A stretch of DNA of 64,000 nt from Porticoccus sp950063125. GTDB lineage: Bacteria; Pseudomonadota; Gammaproteobacteria; Pseudomonadales; Porticoccaceae. The stretch lies in NCBI RefSeq assembly GCF_963973895.1, contig NZ_CAXBBF010000001.1; one strand, written 5' to 3'. The translations under genes were made by a program, and so were the position numbers. Of this stretch, positions 33,261-41,669 are shown in pieces; the stretch's first letter is position 1, and each line of letters starts with the position of its first letter. The notes below the pieces were generated by a model, which saw only the letters and a program-made list of their open reading frames with translations, searched no databases and was not told the origin of the DNA.

Positions 33261-34670
33261 ATGGCGGAACAACAGCAGCAATCCCCGGCAGAGGTTGATG
33301 GGTCTGGACCGGTTCCTGGGGGACACCCTGTCTGGTCCAGCCGCTGGACCTTTGTGCTGGCGGCAACCGGTTCGGCGGTGGGGCTGGGGAATATCTGGAA
33401 GTTCCCCTATATCGCCGGTGAAAATGGCGGTGGCGCTTTTGTGCTGGTGTATCTGCTGTGTATTTTGCTGGTAGGGATCCCCGTCATGGTGGCGGAGGTC
33501 ATGTTGGGTCGGCGGGGCCGACAGAGTCCGATCAATACGATGCGCCGCCTGACCACAGAGGTGGGTCTGGAACGACACTGGCATGCGATAGGCTGGCTGG
33601 GTGTCACAGCCGGATTGATGATTCTTTCCTATTACGCGGTGATTGCCGGGTGGGCGCTCAATTACATTGGGAAGATGGCCAGTGGTGCATTCCAGGGCGC
33701 CAGTGCCGACCAGGTTGCCATAATTTTTGCAGATCTTTTATCCGACCCGGAAGCGCTGATTCTGTGGCAGACAGTCTTCATGATTCTGACCCTGTTAGTG
33801 GTTATTGGCGGGGTAACCCGTGGGCTCGGTGTTGCGGTAAGGATATTGATGCCGGTGCTGTTTGTACTGCTGCTGATCTTGCTGGTGTTTGGCATTCAGC
33901 GAGGGGATTTTGCCCAGGCTGTCAATTTTCTGTTCAGTTTCAACTATGAGGCATTGACCTGGGCGGGGGTTCTGGAGGCCATGGGGCATGCGTTTTTTAC
34001 CCTCAGTCTGGGGATGGGTGCCATTATGGCCTACGGTGCCTACATGCCTGAGCATGCCCGGATTGGTCGCACTGTGCTTGCCGTCGGCTTTCTGGATACG
34101 GTGGTGGCGCTGGTTGCCGGGCTGGCCATATTCCCCATTGTGTTTGCGAACCCGTCGATTGCACCCGGGGCGGGCCCGGGATTGCTGTTTGTCAGCTTGC
34201 CAATCGCATTTGGCAATATGACGGGAGGGTTATTATTTGGCAGCCTGTTCTTTGTGCTGGTGACGTTGGCCGCCTGGAGCTCGGCGATCTCGCTGATCGA
34301 ACCCGCTGTTGCCTATCTCATCGAGTCGAAGAAATTTACCCGTATTACCGCGAACCTGCTGCTCGGTGGTATTGCCTGGGTTGTTGGGCTGGGGAGTGTT
34401 TTATCCTTTAATCTCTGGGCGGAAAAGCGGGTTGCCGGATTTAATTTCTTCGAGTTTATGGATTTTCTGACTTCCAGTGTCATGCTGCCGCTCACCGGTC
34501 TATTTATCGCCCTGTTTGTGGGCTGGATGATGCGACCGGAAACCGTCCGGGGTGAGCTCGCCGATGAGTCGGGCCGGGTCTTTAAGAGCTGGTACTGGGT
34601 ATTGCGATATATTTCGCCAATAGCCGTGGGTATCATTTTTGTGATGGGCCTCTACAAGACATTTTCCTGA
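33261..34670 (+). CDS. Sodium-dependent transporter, NSS family
   Basis: A 469-residue inner-membrane transporter from ATG 33261. GSAVGLGNIWKFP at residues 37-49 is the family's TM1 signature; about 11-12 helices follow, with conserved segments LSYYAVIAGWALNYI (TM3) and FFTLSLGMGAIMAYGAYMP (TM6). The long hydrophilic Gln-rich N-terminus (about 28 residues) is somewhat unusual. The stop overlaps the ratA start by one base (TGATG), so the two are coupled. The substrate, probably an amino acid or related amine, is unknown. Confidence 0.93.
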   Translation: MAEQQQQSPAEVDGSGPVPGGHPVWSSRWTFVLAATGSAVGLGNIWKFPYIAGENGGGAFVLVYLLCILLVGIPVMVAEVMLGRRGRQSPINTMRRLTTEVGLERHWHAIGWLGVTAGLMILSYYAVIAGWALNYIGKMASGAFQGASADQVAIIFADLLSDPEALILWQTVFMILTLLVVIGGVTRGLGVAVRILMPVLFVLLLILLVFGIQRGDFAQAVNFLFSFNYEALTWAGVLEAMGHAFFTLSLGMGAIMAYGAYMPEHARIGRTVLAVGFLDTVVALVAGLAIFPIVFANPSIAPGAGPGLLFVSLPIAFGNMTGGLLFGSLFFVLVTLAAWSSAISLIEPAVAYLIESKKFTRITANLLLGGIAWVVGLGSVLSFNLWAEKRVAGFNFFEFMDFLTSSVMLPLTGLFIALFVGWMMRPETVRGELADESGRVFKSWYWVLRYISPIAVGIIFVMGLYKTFS

Positions 34671-35107
34671 TGCTGACAACCATAAAACGCAGTGCGCTGG
34701 TGATGTTCTCCGCTGAGCAAATGTATGACCTGGTCAACGACGTGAACAGTTATCCACGCTATATGGAAGGCTGTGTCGGAGCCGATATATTAGAGCAGTC
34801 AGAGGGTGGTATGGTGGCCAGGCTAGACTTGAAGAAAGGGGGCATCGGTTACAGTTTTACCACTCGAAATATCCTGAAAAAACCCGAGCAGATTACCATG
34901 AGCCTTGAGCAGGGGCCTTTTAAAAAGTTGTCCGGTGAGTGGCACTTCAAACCATTGACGGCAAATGCCTGCAAGGTGATGCTCGACCTGGAATTTGAAT
35001 TTAACAGTCTGTCGGTAGGGCTTGCCTCCACCAGTTTGTTTACCTCTGTGGCGAACAATCTGGTGGATTCGCTGGCGAGGCGTGCCCAGGAGGTCTATGG
35101 CCCGTGA
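34670..35107 (+). CDS. ratA: RatA-type ribosome-associated toxin / coenzyme Q-binding START-like protein
   Basis: A 145-residue START-like (polyketide cyclase/COQ10) protein. It contains SAEQMYDLVNDVNSYPRYM, the N-terminal signature of the RatA/COQ10 family, and a C-terminal amphipathic helix. In E. coli RatA blocks 70S formation; relatives bind ubiquinone. It is in the conserved smpB-ratA-rnfH-bamE position and overlaps rnfH by four bases. Which role applies here is not decided by sequence. Confidence 0.92.
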   Translation: MLTTIKRSALVMFSAEQMYDLVNDVNSYPRYMEGCVGADILEQSEGGMVARLDLKKGGIGYSFTTRNILKKPEQITMSLEQGPFKKLSGEWHFKPLTANACKVMLDLEFEFNSLSVGLASTSLFTSVANNLVDSLARRAQEVYGP

Positions 35108-35424
35108 AAGATATTGAGTTGATTACCGTAGAGGTGGCCTATGCGTTGCCTCAGCGTCAGCAACTGCTGGCGCTCAAGGTTGCTCCCGGAACTACCGCGT
35201 ATGAGGCGGTGCGACAGTCCGGAATTGTGCAGCAGTTCCCCGAGATTGATCTGGAAAATGTAAAAATGGGTATCTTCGGGCAGGCCCTAGGCACCAAGGG
35301 TCTCAATCCGCCAAAGACCTATGTGTTGGAAGCGGGTGATCGGGTGGAAATTTATCGACCCCTGACCGTGGATCCCAAAGAGATTCGCAAACGGCGTGCG
35401 GCAAAGGCCGGTAAGGGTGCTTGA
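35104..35424 (+). CDS. rnfH: RnfH family ubiquitin-like protein
   Basis: A 106-residue beta-grasp protein starting with GTG at 35104 (overlapping ratA). Segments: ITVEVAYALPQRQQLLALKV, GIFGQALG and LEAGDRVEIYRPLTVDPKEI, the last being the family's most conserved stretch. The C-terminus is strongly basic (RKRRAAKAGKGA). Function is unknown; often called the antitoxin-like partner of RatA. It converges with bamE with no gap. Confidence 0.92.
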   Translation: MKDIELITVEVAYALPQRQQLLALKVAPGTTAYEAVRQSGIVQQFPEIDLENVKMGIFGQALGTKGLNPPKTYVLEAGDRVEIYRPLTVDPKEIRKRRAAKAGKGA

Positions 35425-35808
35425 TTACTCGGTGGTTTCGATATTCACTGCCGTGGGAATAAAGTCGCCTCTAAAACCCACCAGTTGGTCGTTTTCAAAG
35501 AAAATAGCCATCCGTTCCCTGACTTCTTCGCCGTTGCTGGGTGACAGACTGTAGTAATAGTCCCAGCGATCTTCATTGAAGGTATCCGAAATCAGGGGTG
35601 TCCCCATCACAAAGCGCACCTGGGACTTGGTCATGCCCGGACGAAGCTGATCAATCATGTCCTGAGTGATGACATTGCCCTGCTGGATATCAAACTTATA
35701 CACATTGGGCAGTTTGGGCATACTGAAATCCGGCATCGAGACACCTGAGCACCCGCCGAGTAACGCGGTCATAGCCAGGTAGCAGGTAATTCTTGCAGTA
35801 AAATGCAT
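35425..35808 (-). CDS. bamE: Outer membrane protein assembly factor BamE (OmlA/SmpA)
   Basis: A 127-residue lipoprotein of the BAM complex. The start ATG is the complement of 35806-35808; the lipobox ALLGGC gives Cys20. The domain contains QGNVITQDMIDQLRPGMTKS, QVRFVMGTPL and DRWDYYYSL, all typical of BamE. The frame extends 15 residues upstream without a ribosome site. It is divergent from fur with about 70 bases between, so both promoters are in that space. Confidence 0.94.
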   Translation of the reverse strand: MHFTARITCYLAMTALLGGCSGVSMPDFSMPKLPNVYKFDIQQGNVITQDMIDQLRPGMTKSQVRFVMGTPLISDTFNEDRWDYYYSLSPSNGEEVRERMAIFFENDQLVGFRGDFIPTAVNIETTE

Positions 35809-35881
35809 TGGGGGTTCCAGAGTTTTCAGTGAACGGCGATAATACAGAATCACTTGAGTGTATTAAAGAGGCGGTAGCAGA

Positions 35882-36292
35882 ATGAAGGATGAAAACCGGG
35901 ACTTACGGAAGGCGGGGCTCAAGGTCACCGTACCCCGTCTGAAGATCCTGCAGATTCTTGAGGAAATCAATGATAGTCACATGAGTGCCGAGGATGTATA
36001 CCGCAAATTACTCGAAGCCGGTGACGATGTCAGTATTGCCACGGTATATCGTGTGTTGACCCAGTTTGAGAGTGCCGGCCTGATTACTCGGCATAATTTT
36101 GACAGCGGGCCAGCAGTTTATGAAATTGATCGGGGCATTCATCACGATCATATGGTGAATGTGGATAGCGGCGATGTGATTGAATTTCAAAGCAGCGAGA
36201 TTGAGGCGTTGCAGAAAGCGATCGCTACCAAGCATGGGTTCGATCTGGTGGGTCACAATCTGGTGCTCTACGTAAAAAAGGCTAAAAAATAA
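35882..36292 (+). CDS. fur: Ferric uptake regulator Fur
   Basis: A 136-residue iron-responsive repressor. The winged helix (residues 1-83) contains AGLKVTVPRLKILQIL and DDVSIATVYRVLTQFESAGL. The metal site is HHDHMVNVDSG near residues 87-97. It lacks the CxxC pairs of enterobacterial Fur, as Pseudomonas Fur does, so structural zinc is not bound by cysteines. It probably acts on the Fur-box-like site at the heme locus (16082-16101). Confidence 0.96.
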   Translation: MKDENRDLRKAGLKVTVPRLKILQILEEINDSHMSAEDVYRKLLEAGDDVSIATVYRVLTQFESAGLITRHNFDSGPAVYEIDRGIHHDHMVNVDSGDVIEFQSSEIEALQKAIATKHGFDLVGHNLVLYVKKAKK

Positions 36293-36303
36293 TTGAGGGT
36301 TGA

Positions 36304-37521
36304 TTACGCGATTTTGGTCTGATTTCTGCCAGCTTCTTTGGCGCGATACATGGCGCTGTCGGCGGCTTTCATGACGCCATCAAAATGCAGGGCGTCCTGT
36401 GCATCGGCAACACCGATACTGACGGTCACCCGGATATTGCCTCGGCGTCGTGAAGCGCCGCGCTTCTTTTCGCCGCTGGACTGATAGCGCGGTCGATTTT
36501 TGTTGTCCCGGGTGGCCATGTCGTAATTTGCAATATTCTTGCGCAGTTGTTCCAGGTAATCGACGACCTGCTCCCGTGTTTTGCCGCGAAACAGCAGGCA
36601 AAACTCCTCTCCCCCAAAGCGGTAGGCTCGTCCGCCCCCACTGACCCGGCGCAGTTGCGCGGCAATGGCACGAAGTACCTGGTCGCCCAGGTCGTGACCA
36701 TATTGATCATTGATGGATTTGAAATGGTCCACATCCACCATCGCCAACGCATAGTGGTTTCCCATGGTGCGTACATCGCGGAGCAGTGCCCGCCGGTTGG
36801 GGATCTGGGTCAGTTCGTCCCGGTACACCATGTTGAGCAGGGCCTGGGTCTGGTTGATAATCAACAGTAATCCGGCGGCAGAAAACATGATTGAGGAAAT
36901 ATGCGGTAACTGAAACCATCCCACGGTGATAAAGCTGAAGAACACGCAGCCTGGCAGACTGCTGTCCAGATACTCCCGGCGAAGCAATGGCAGGATGATG
37001 CTGAAGGTATAGACCAGTAGAAACAGTAATCCCGCTGTGGCGGATATCTTCAGGCCGAAAAAAGTACTTTCGTTGATGCCGGGCAGGAGGTGGGAAAACC
37101 AGAGGGGTTGCCACTGAAACAGGCTGATGATGATCAGTGCAAAGATTGAGATGAAGGCTGTCAATACCAGAAAAGCCGGGTGTCGCCAGCCGGTGTCGGG
37201 GAGAACAATGAACACGCCCAGTATCAGTGGCAGACAAAGTGAGATGAGGCTGAAGATCTGGTTGGCCGGCTCAGCATTCAATGGCGCCTGCAGGAAATGC
37301 CGAATCAGCCAGTAGCTGATCAGCATTGTCATGGCCGTACCCAGATTTTTGGATTGGTTTGCCAGTAAAGCCATGAAAGCGGCGAGCCCGCAGACGATGA
37401 AGGGCAACTGCTCCAGCAGAGCCCGTTGATCGCCGTTCAGTGCCGGATATTGCCAATAGGTGAAGACTGCCAGCATCAGGCAGAACATCGGGGCGAGCAG
37501 GCGAATAATAATTTGTGACAT
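36304..37521 (-). CDS. Integral membrane diguanylate cyclase (GGDEF, GGEEF active site)
   Basis: About 405 residues from ATG 37521 (a TTG at 37554 would add 11). The N-terminal half has about seven membrane helices (residues 5-220, no known sensor family). The C-terminal GGDEF domain carries YRFGGEEFCLLF, so it should be catalytic, but no RxxD inhibitory site precedes it (the residues are SGGGRAYRF). A basic insert (RDNKNRPRYQSSGEKKRGAS) interrupts the domain. It breaks the usual fur-recN order. Confidence 0.88.
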   Translation of the reverse strand: MSQIIIRLLAPMFCLMLAVFTYWQYPALNGDQRALLEQLPFIVCGLAAFMALLANQSKNLGTAMTMLISYWLIRHFLQAPLNAEPANQIFSLISLCLPLILGVFIVLPDTGWRHPAFLVLTAFISIFALIIISLFQWQPLWFSHLLPGINESTFFGLKISATAGLLFLLVYTFSIILPLLRREYLDSSLPGCVFFSFITVGWFQLPHISSIMFSAAGLLLIINQTQALLNMVYRDELTQIPNRRALLRDVRTMGNHYALAMVDVDHFKSINDQYGHDLGDQVLRAIAAQLRRVSGGGRAYRFGGEEFCLLFRGKTREQVVDYLEQLRKNIANYDMATRDNKNRPRYQSSGEKKRGASRRRGNIRVTVSIGVADAQDALHFDGVMKAADSAMYRAKEAGRNQTKIA

Positions 37522-37668
37522 AACTGGCGAGTTGCGTTCGCCTTCCCTGTTCAAAAGATAATCAGTCTAAAAGGTTACGGCTGTTGCGTAAATATCCGGA
37601 CGCGAGAGCTATCTCATCATTTGTGAGTTACACGGCTGTGTTCCAGACTCTATAAAAGCGGTGTGTAC

Positions 37669-38454
37669 ATGTGGAAATGGTTGAGAATAACAACAGGGTA
37701 TTTACTGCTCTTATCCCCGGTTCCTGCAGTAGCAGACCGGTTTTGTTGGTTGCTGGCTGAAACCTATTACGAGCAACTCTACTGTGAAGTGCAGGCTGCG
37801 GGTCAGGGGGCTGACTTACCTTCATTGCTGGACTTTCGGCGTAACAACGACAAAATCCAGGCCCTGCTGCTCAGACGACCTGCCACCAGAGCCGGTATTG
37901 ACGTTGCCGTGCCAGCCGATACCCGACTGCCTGTGCCGGAGATCGTTGAGGCAGCAAAACCCCTCGAGACTGACAACGTACTGGATGGCTGCCAGTTCGA
38001 TCATCCGTGGTTGATTTGCGAGGGAGTTCGCTATGCGCTGGTGAGCAATCTGGCCAATAGCAGGCTGGCGGGAGGCGTGCTCAAACCATCGAATAAAATG
38101 CGCATACCGGCATTTCGCGGCGCAATGGATGATCGGGCCGCCCGGGCTGAGTACCTGGCGGCGGCCTATCGACAATATTTGGAGAAAATGATGGAAATCG
38201 GCCTTGGCGGGTCGACGTTCTCCTATGCGAAATTTGTTTACCTGTTTGACGATGTAATGGCTAGGGGGGTGGATTTCGCCCAGCGCTTTGAAACGATGTT
38301 TGGTTTTCTGAAGAAGGATAAGCAGCGTCTGGCTGTTAACGAGTCACAGCCAGATTCACTGGCGCTGCAGTTGGAGTATTGTGATCAGGTTGGGCGGCAA
38401 CTGGTGGCATGCAATAACGGCAGAAAGAATTATCTGTTTCGCCGACAGGATTAA
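37669..38454 (+). CDS. Unknown exported protein
   Basis: A 261-residue protein starting at ATG 37669 with a clear signal peptide (MWKWLRITTGYLLLLSPVPA, cut near AVAD). The mature part has five or six cysteines (CWLLAETYYEQLYCEV, LDGCQFDHPWLICEGV, EYCDQVGRQLVAC), which are likely to form disulphides in the periplasm. Helical segments fill residues 150-240. No family is recognised. It converges with the next gene, overlapping by four bases at the stops. Confidence 0.75.
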   Translation: MWKWLRITTGYLLLLSPVPAVADRFCWLLAETYYEQLYCEVQAAGQGADLPSLLDFRRNNDKIQALLLRRPATRAGIDVAVPADTRLPVPEIVEAAKPLETDNVLDGCQFDHPWLICEGVRYALVSNLANSRLAGGVLKPSNKMRIPAFRGAMDDRAARAEYLAAAYRQYLEKMMEIGLGGSTFSYAKFVYLFDDVMARGVDFAQRFETMFGFLKKDKQRLAVNESQPDSLALQLEYCDQVGRQLVACNNGRKNYLFRRQD

Positions 38455-38828
38455 TCGATCCGCTCTGCGCGTCCGTATTCGATCACCCGCGAAGGTTTGG
38501 CAGACAATACCCGGTATGCCTTAAGCATATTAAATATAGCGTGGCCAAGGTGCTGTTCTGCCATGGCCAGTTCGCGGGCAGTGATCATCTCGCGTTCGTG
38601 GTTGCTCAGGTTGGCAGGATCGCCGCCAATTTCCGAATCAATGCGTTGCATTAGCTGATCGATAAACAGCTGGCTGTCTCCGCAGGACCGGTGTAAGCCG
38701 CCGGCATATTGTTTCACTGTTCCGGGGAGGTCGCGCATTGCCTGAAAAGAGGCTTTGGTATTTCGTATGGCCAGTCTGGCCGGCAACATGCTCAGGTTAA
38801 AGCTCGCTGATAAAAACTGGTGGATCAT
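38451..38828 (-). CDS. Unknown 125-residue protein
   Basis: A mostly helical, soluble-looking protein with MIHQFLSASFNLSMLPARLA at the start and ITARELAMAEQHLGHAIFNM near residue 95. No signal peptide and no known family. A ribosome-site-like GGAG precedes the ATG (complement of 38826-38828). Lack of any recognised neighbour of the same pathway prevents a guess at function. Confidence 0.65.
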   Translation of the reverse strand: MIHQFLSASFNLSMLPARLAIRNTKASFQAMRDLPGTVKQYAGGLHRSCGDSQLFIDQLMQRIDSEIGGDPANLSNHEREMITARELAMAEQHLGHAIFNMLKAYRVLSAKPSRVIEYGRAERID

Positions 38829-38994
38829 AACTGGCTCCTTCCGGGTTTCTTTGCGGAAATGTCAGTATAGCAGAGGTCTGCGGCCGACAATCTGCGGGTC
38901 TACCTCAAAAGGAATTACACGTGATTGATGCATGTGGCGATACGTTGGAACGGCCAGCTTGTCACTTGAATGTTTTGCGAGGCCATCAACCGGG

Positions 38995-39099
38995 TTAGCC
39001 GATCATCGAGGCGGCGGCAATGAGCAATAGCATGATGCCAACGCCTATCAGTACCAATTTTCCAACTCTGGCCAGGGTTTCTGTATCTTCTCTCTGCAC
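38995..39099 (-). CDS. Tiny single-span membrane protein, 34 residues
   Basis: GTG-started frame (complement of 39097-39099) ending TAA at 38995-38997. The N-terminal part QREDTETLARVGK is polar and the rest is one hydrophobic helix (LVLIGVGIMLLLIAAASMIG). AAAGGGTG lies just upstream as a possible ribosome site. The tidy polar-then-helix plan supports a real small membrane protein, but there is no homology evidence. Confidence 0.45.
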   Translation of the reverse strand: MQREDTETLARVGKLVLIGVGIMLLLIAAASMIG

Positions 39100-39169
39100 G
39101 GTAACACCCTTTTATTATGGAGAAAGGGCCCAGCATAGCGGTTTGAATGCTTAAAATTATTGATCTGTA

Positions 39170-40852
39170 TCAAGCGGTTTGCTCACCCAATTGTAGCATT
39201 TCCCTGGCATGATTGAGGCTGGTATCGGTCGTTCTGGCACCGCCGAGCATGCGTGCGATTTCATTGGTGCGGTCAGCACCTGAAAGTGACTGGATGCTGC
39301 TGTTGGCAGAATGTTCGTGGGTGGTTTTTGTTACCAGCAGGTGGTGGTGAGCGCAAGCGGCAACCTGTGGCAGATGCGTTACACAAATTACCTGTCCCTG
39401 CCCGCCGAGCTGGCGTAACAGTTTGCCCACCACATCCGCAGTGGCGCCACCAATGCCCACATCCACCTCGTCGAAAATCAGGGTGGGGACCGCCGAATGG
39501 TTTGCAGCGATAACCTGAATAGCCAAACTGATTCGTGAAAGCTCGCCACCGGATGCGATTTTGGCAAGAGATCTCGGTGGCTCGCCGGGATTGGTGGTGA
39601 TCAGAAATTCAATGGTCTCCATGCCATTGGCTGTTAATTGCCCCGATTTGACCGGGGTAAGTTGGGGTATGAATTGTGTGCCATCCATCGAAAGTGCCGA
39701 AAACTGCTGTTCAACCAGCGCAGAAAATTCAGTTGCTGCGGCTGTTCGGCGGGCCGTGAGATTTTCTGCTAGCGCGAGGTACTGGTCGGAGAGGGTGGCG
39801 GCCTGTTGCCGAAGCTTTTCAATACTGCCCTCGCCACCGGCGAGATTGTCCAGTTCTTCCTGTAGCGCCAGATGTTTGGCCGGTAGCGCTGGTGGGTCGA
39901 TGCGGTGTTTGCGCGCCAACTGATAGATGGCGCTCAAGCGTGTTTCCAGTTGCAGTAGCCGCTCCGGGTCCAGTTCGAATTTGTCCAGATGTTGCTGGAT
40001 TTCACGGCTGGCTTCCGCCACTTCAATGGCCGCACTGTTCAGCAGCTTTTCTGCCTCGATCAGCTCGGCAGGTTTGCCGGGCATGTTGGCCAGCAACTGC
40101 AAGGCCTTGCCTAGGCTGTCTTGCAAGTTGAAGTCTTCGGCTTCAGAGCAGAGCTGTAACAGTGTCCCGCTGTCCCTGAGTATGGCCTCTGCATTTCCCA
40201 ATTGCTGTTGCTGTTGTTCCAGCTGCTCCAGCTCGCCTTCTGCTAGGGACAGTTCGTCCAGTTCCGATAACTGAAATGTGAGCAGTTCCCGTCTGGCATT
40301 CAGTTCGTCGGTGGCGTTCTCCAGTTTATCCAGCAGTTGTGTTGTGGTCGCCCACTGTTGATAAATCTGCCGCAACTCGCCAGCCAGCTCCGAACACCCG
40401 GCAAAGCTGTCCAGTATTTTGTGATGGGTCTCCCTGCGCAACAGGGACTGGTGTTCATGCTGGCTGTGAATGTCGATCAGCATCTCGCCAAGCTCACGCA
40501 GCTGCTGCATGGTGGCGGCCTGGCCATTGATGTAGCCCCGGGATCGGCCTTCGCGGGTCAACAGCCTCCGCAATAATACTTCGTCACCGTTTTCGGCAAA
40601 ATCGTTATCGATCAACCACTGTCGGGCCGCTGCAATCTCTGTCAGATCAAATAATGCCGAGACCTCGGCGCGTTCCTGGCCCTGGCGAATCCGGTCTGTA
40701 TCGGCGCGATCTCCCAACGCCATGGCCAGGGCGTCGAGCACCAGGGACTTGCCTGCGCCGGTTTCGCCGGTCAGTGCTGTCATGCCAGCGCCGAAATCCA
40801 CTTCGAGGGATTCCACCAGCGTGAAATGTTTGACTGTCAGGGTAGTAAGCAC
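39170..40852 (-). CDS. recN: DNA repair protein RecN
   Basis: A 560-residue SMC-like protein of double-strand break repair. Walker A is GETGAGKS (30-37); two long coiled-coil arms span about 150-380; the signature is IASGGELSRISLAIQVI; and Walker B is TLIFDEVDVGIGG. Length is as usual. It is divergent from grpE, with sigma32-like promoter elements starting only 71 bases from its ATG. No LexA box could be recognised confidently in the 150-base gap. Confidence 0.96.
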   Translation of the reverse strand: MLTTLTVKHFTLVESLEVDFGAGMTALTGETGAGKSLVLDALAMALGDRADTDRIRQGQERAEVSALFDLTEIAAARQWLIDNDFAENGDEVLLRRLLTREGRSRGYINGQAATMQQLRELGEMLIDIHSQHEHQSLLRRETHHKILDSFAGCSELAGELRQIYQQWATTTQLLDKLENATDELNARRELLTFQLSELDELSLAEGELEQLEQQQQQLGNAEAILRDSGTLLQLCSEAEDFNLQDSLGKALQLLANMPGKPAELIEAEKLLNSAAIEVAEASREIQQHLDKFELDPERLLQLETRLSAIYQLARKHRIDPPALPAKHLALQEELDNLAGGEGSIEKLRQQAATLSDQYLALAENLTARRTAAATEFSALVEQQFSALSMDGTQFIPQLTPVKSGQLTANGMETIEFLITTNPGEPPRSLAKIASGGELSRISLAIQVIAANHSAVPTLIFDEVDVGIGGATADVVGKLLRQLGGQGQVICVTHLPQVAACAHHHLLVTKTTHEHSANSSIQSLSGADRTNEIARMLGGARTTDTSLNHAREMLQLGEQTA

Positions 40853-40922
40853 CAGTAATGCCTGTTTGTGTGAAGTGACATCAGAAGAACAATGTTATAC
40901 ACAATTTTTCAGCGCGTCTGCC

Positions 40923-40950
40923 CTTGAAACATGGGTCAATGGCCCAATAT
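40923..40950 (+). promoter_or_regulatory. Sigma32 promoter of grpE
   Basis: CTTGAAA (40923-40929), 13-base spacer, CCCAATAT (40943-40950). This fits the heat-shock consensus CTTGAAA-N(11-16)-CCCCATNT. It lies 58 bases before the grpE GTG. Confidence 0.75.
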
Positions 40951-41007
40951 AGCGGGTTGAAGCAAAGTCCTGAAGCAGCGTATTCAACAGAAGAAGGGAG
41001 ATGTTGC

Positions 41008-41592
41008 GTGTCAACAGAACAAAATCATCAGGAGCCGGATCCGCAGGATCCCGGTTCAGAGGACGCCGCTGAGTCGCGGCCTGAAACAGAGCAGTCAGAG
41101 GCGCAGTCAGCAACCGGCGAGGTTGAACAGTTGACGGCCGATCTGGCCAACGCCAAGGACCAGGTGCTGAGAACCCACGCGGAAATGCAGAACCTGCGAC
41201 GGCGTATGGAACGCGATGTGGAAAACGCCCACAAATATGCTCTTGAAAAGTTTGTCGGTGAGCTGCTGCCAGTGGTCGATAACCTTGAACGCTCCATCCA
41301 GGCAATGGCGGATATCGATGGCGACTTCAAGGCGGTCAGTGATGGCATTGAGCTCACCCTGAAGAGCTTCCAGGATGTGCTGGCTCGCTTCAAGGTGGAG
41401 GCCGTTGATCCCGGCGGTGAGGCGTTTAATCCCGACCTTCATCAGGCGATGAGCATGCTTGAAGTGCCGGATGCAAAACCCAATACCGTCATTGATGTGT
41501 TCCAGAAGGGTTACACCCTCAATGGCCGGCTGATTCGCCCCGCCATGGTGGTGGTTGCCAAATCGGCGGCGAATAACACCAGTGAGCCTTGA
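41008..41592 (+). CDS. grpE: Nucleotide exchange factor GrpE
   Basis: A 194-residue dimeric exchange factor for DnaK. GTG at 41008 follows AAGAAGGGAG; a frame reading from 40924 is not a likely product because it covers the promoter. The acidic N-terminal tail is followed by a long coiled-coil (about 40-100, LADLANAKDQVLRTHAEMQNL) and the C-terminal beta domain (HQAMSMLEVPD, VIDVFQKGYTLNGRLIRPAMV). Heat-shock promoter upstream; the TGA stop overlaps the dnaK promoter. Confidence 0.96.
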   Translation: MSTEQNHQEPDPQDPGSEDAAESRPETEQSEAQSATGEVEQLTADLANAKDQVLRTHAEMQNLRRRMERDVENAHKYALEKFVGELLPVVDNLERSIQAMADIDGDFKAVSDGIELTLKSFQDVLARFKVEAVDPGGEAFNPDLHQAMSMLEVPDAKPNTVIDVFQKGYTLNGRLIRPAMVVVAKSAANNTSEP

Positions 41593-41615
41593 AATTCCGC
41601 GATGCGGGCCAATAT
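41588..41615 (+). promoter_or_regulatory. Sigma32 promoter of dnaK
   Basis: CTTGAAA (41588-41594), 13-base spacer, GCCAATAT (41608-41615). Its spacing and boxes are almost the same as the grpE promoter. The grpE stop codon TGA is inside the first box. Confidence 0.7.
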
Positions 41616-41669
41616 ACAGACTCAGAAACCAATTTTTTACCAGTTTAAGCAAACCCGGAGAAACGAATA

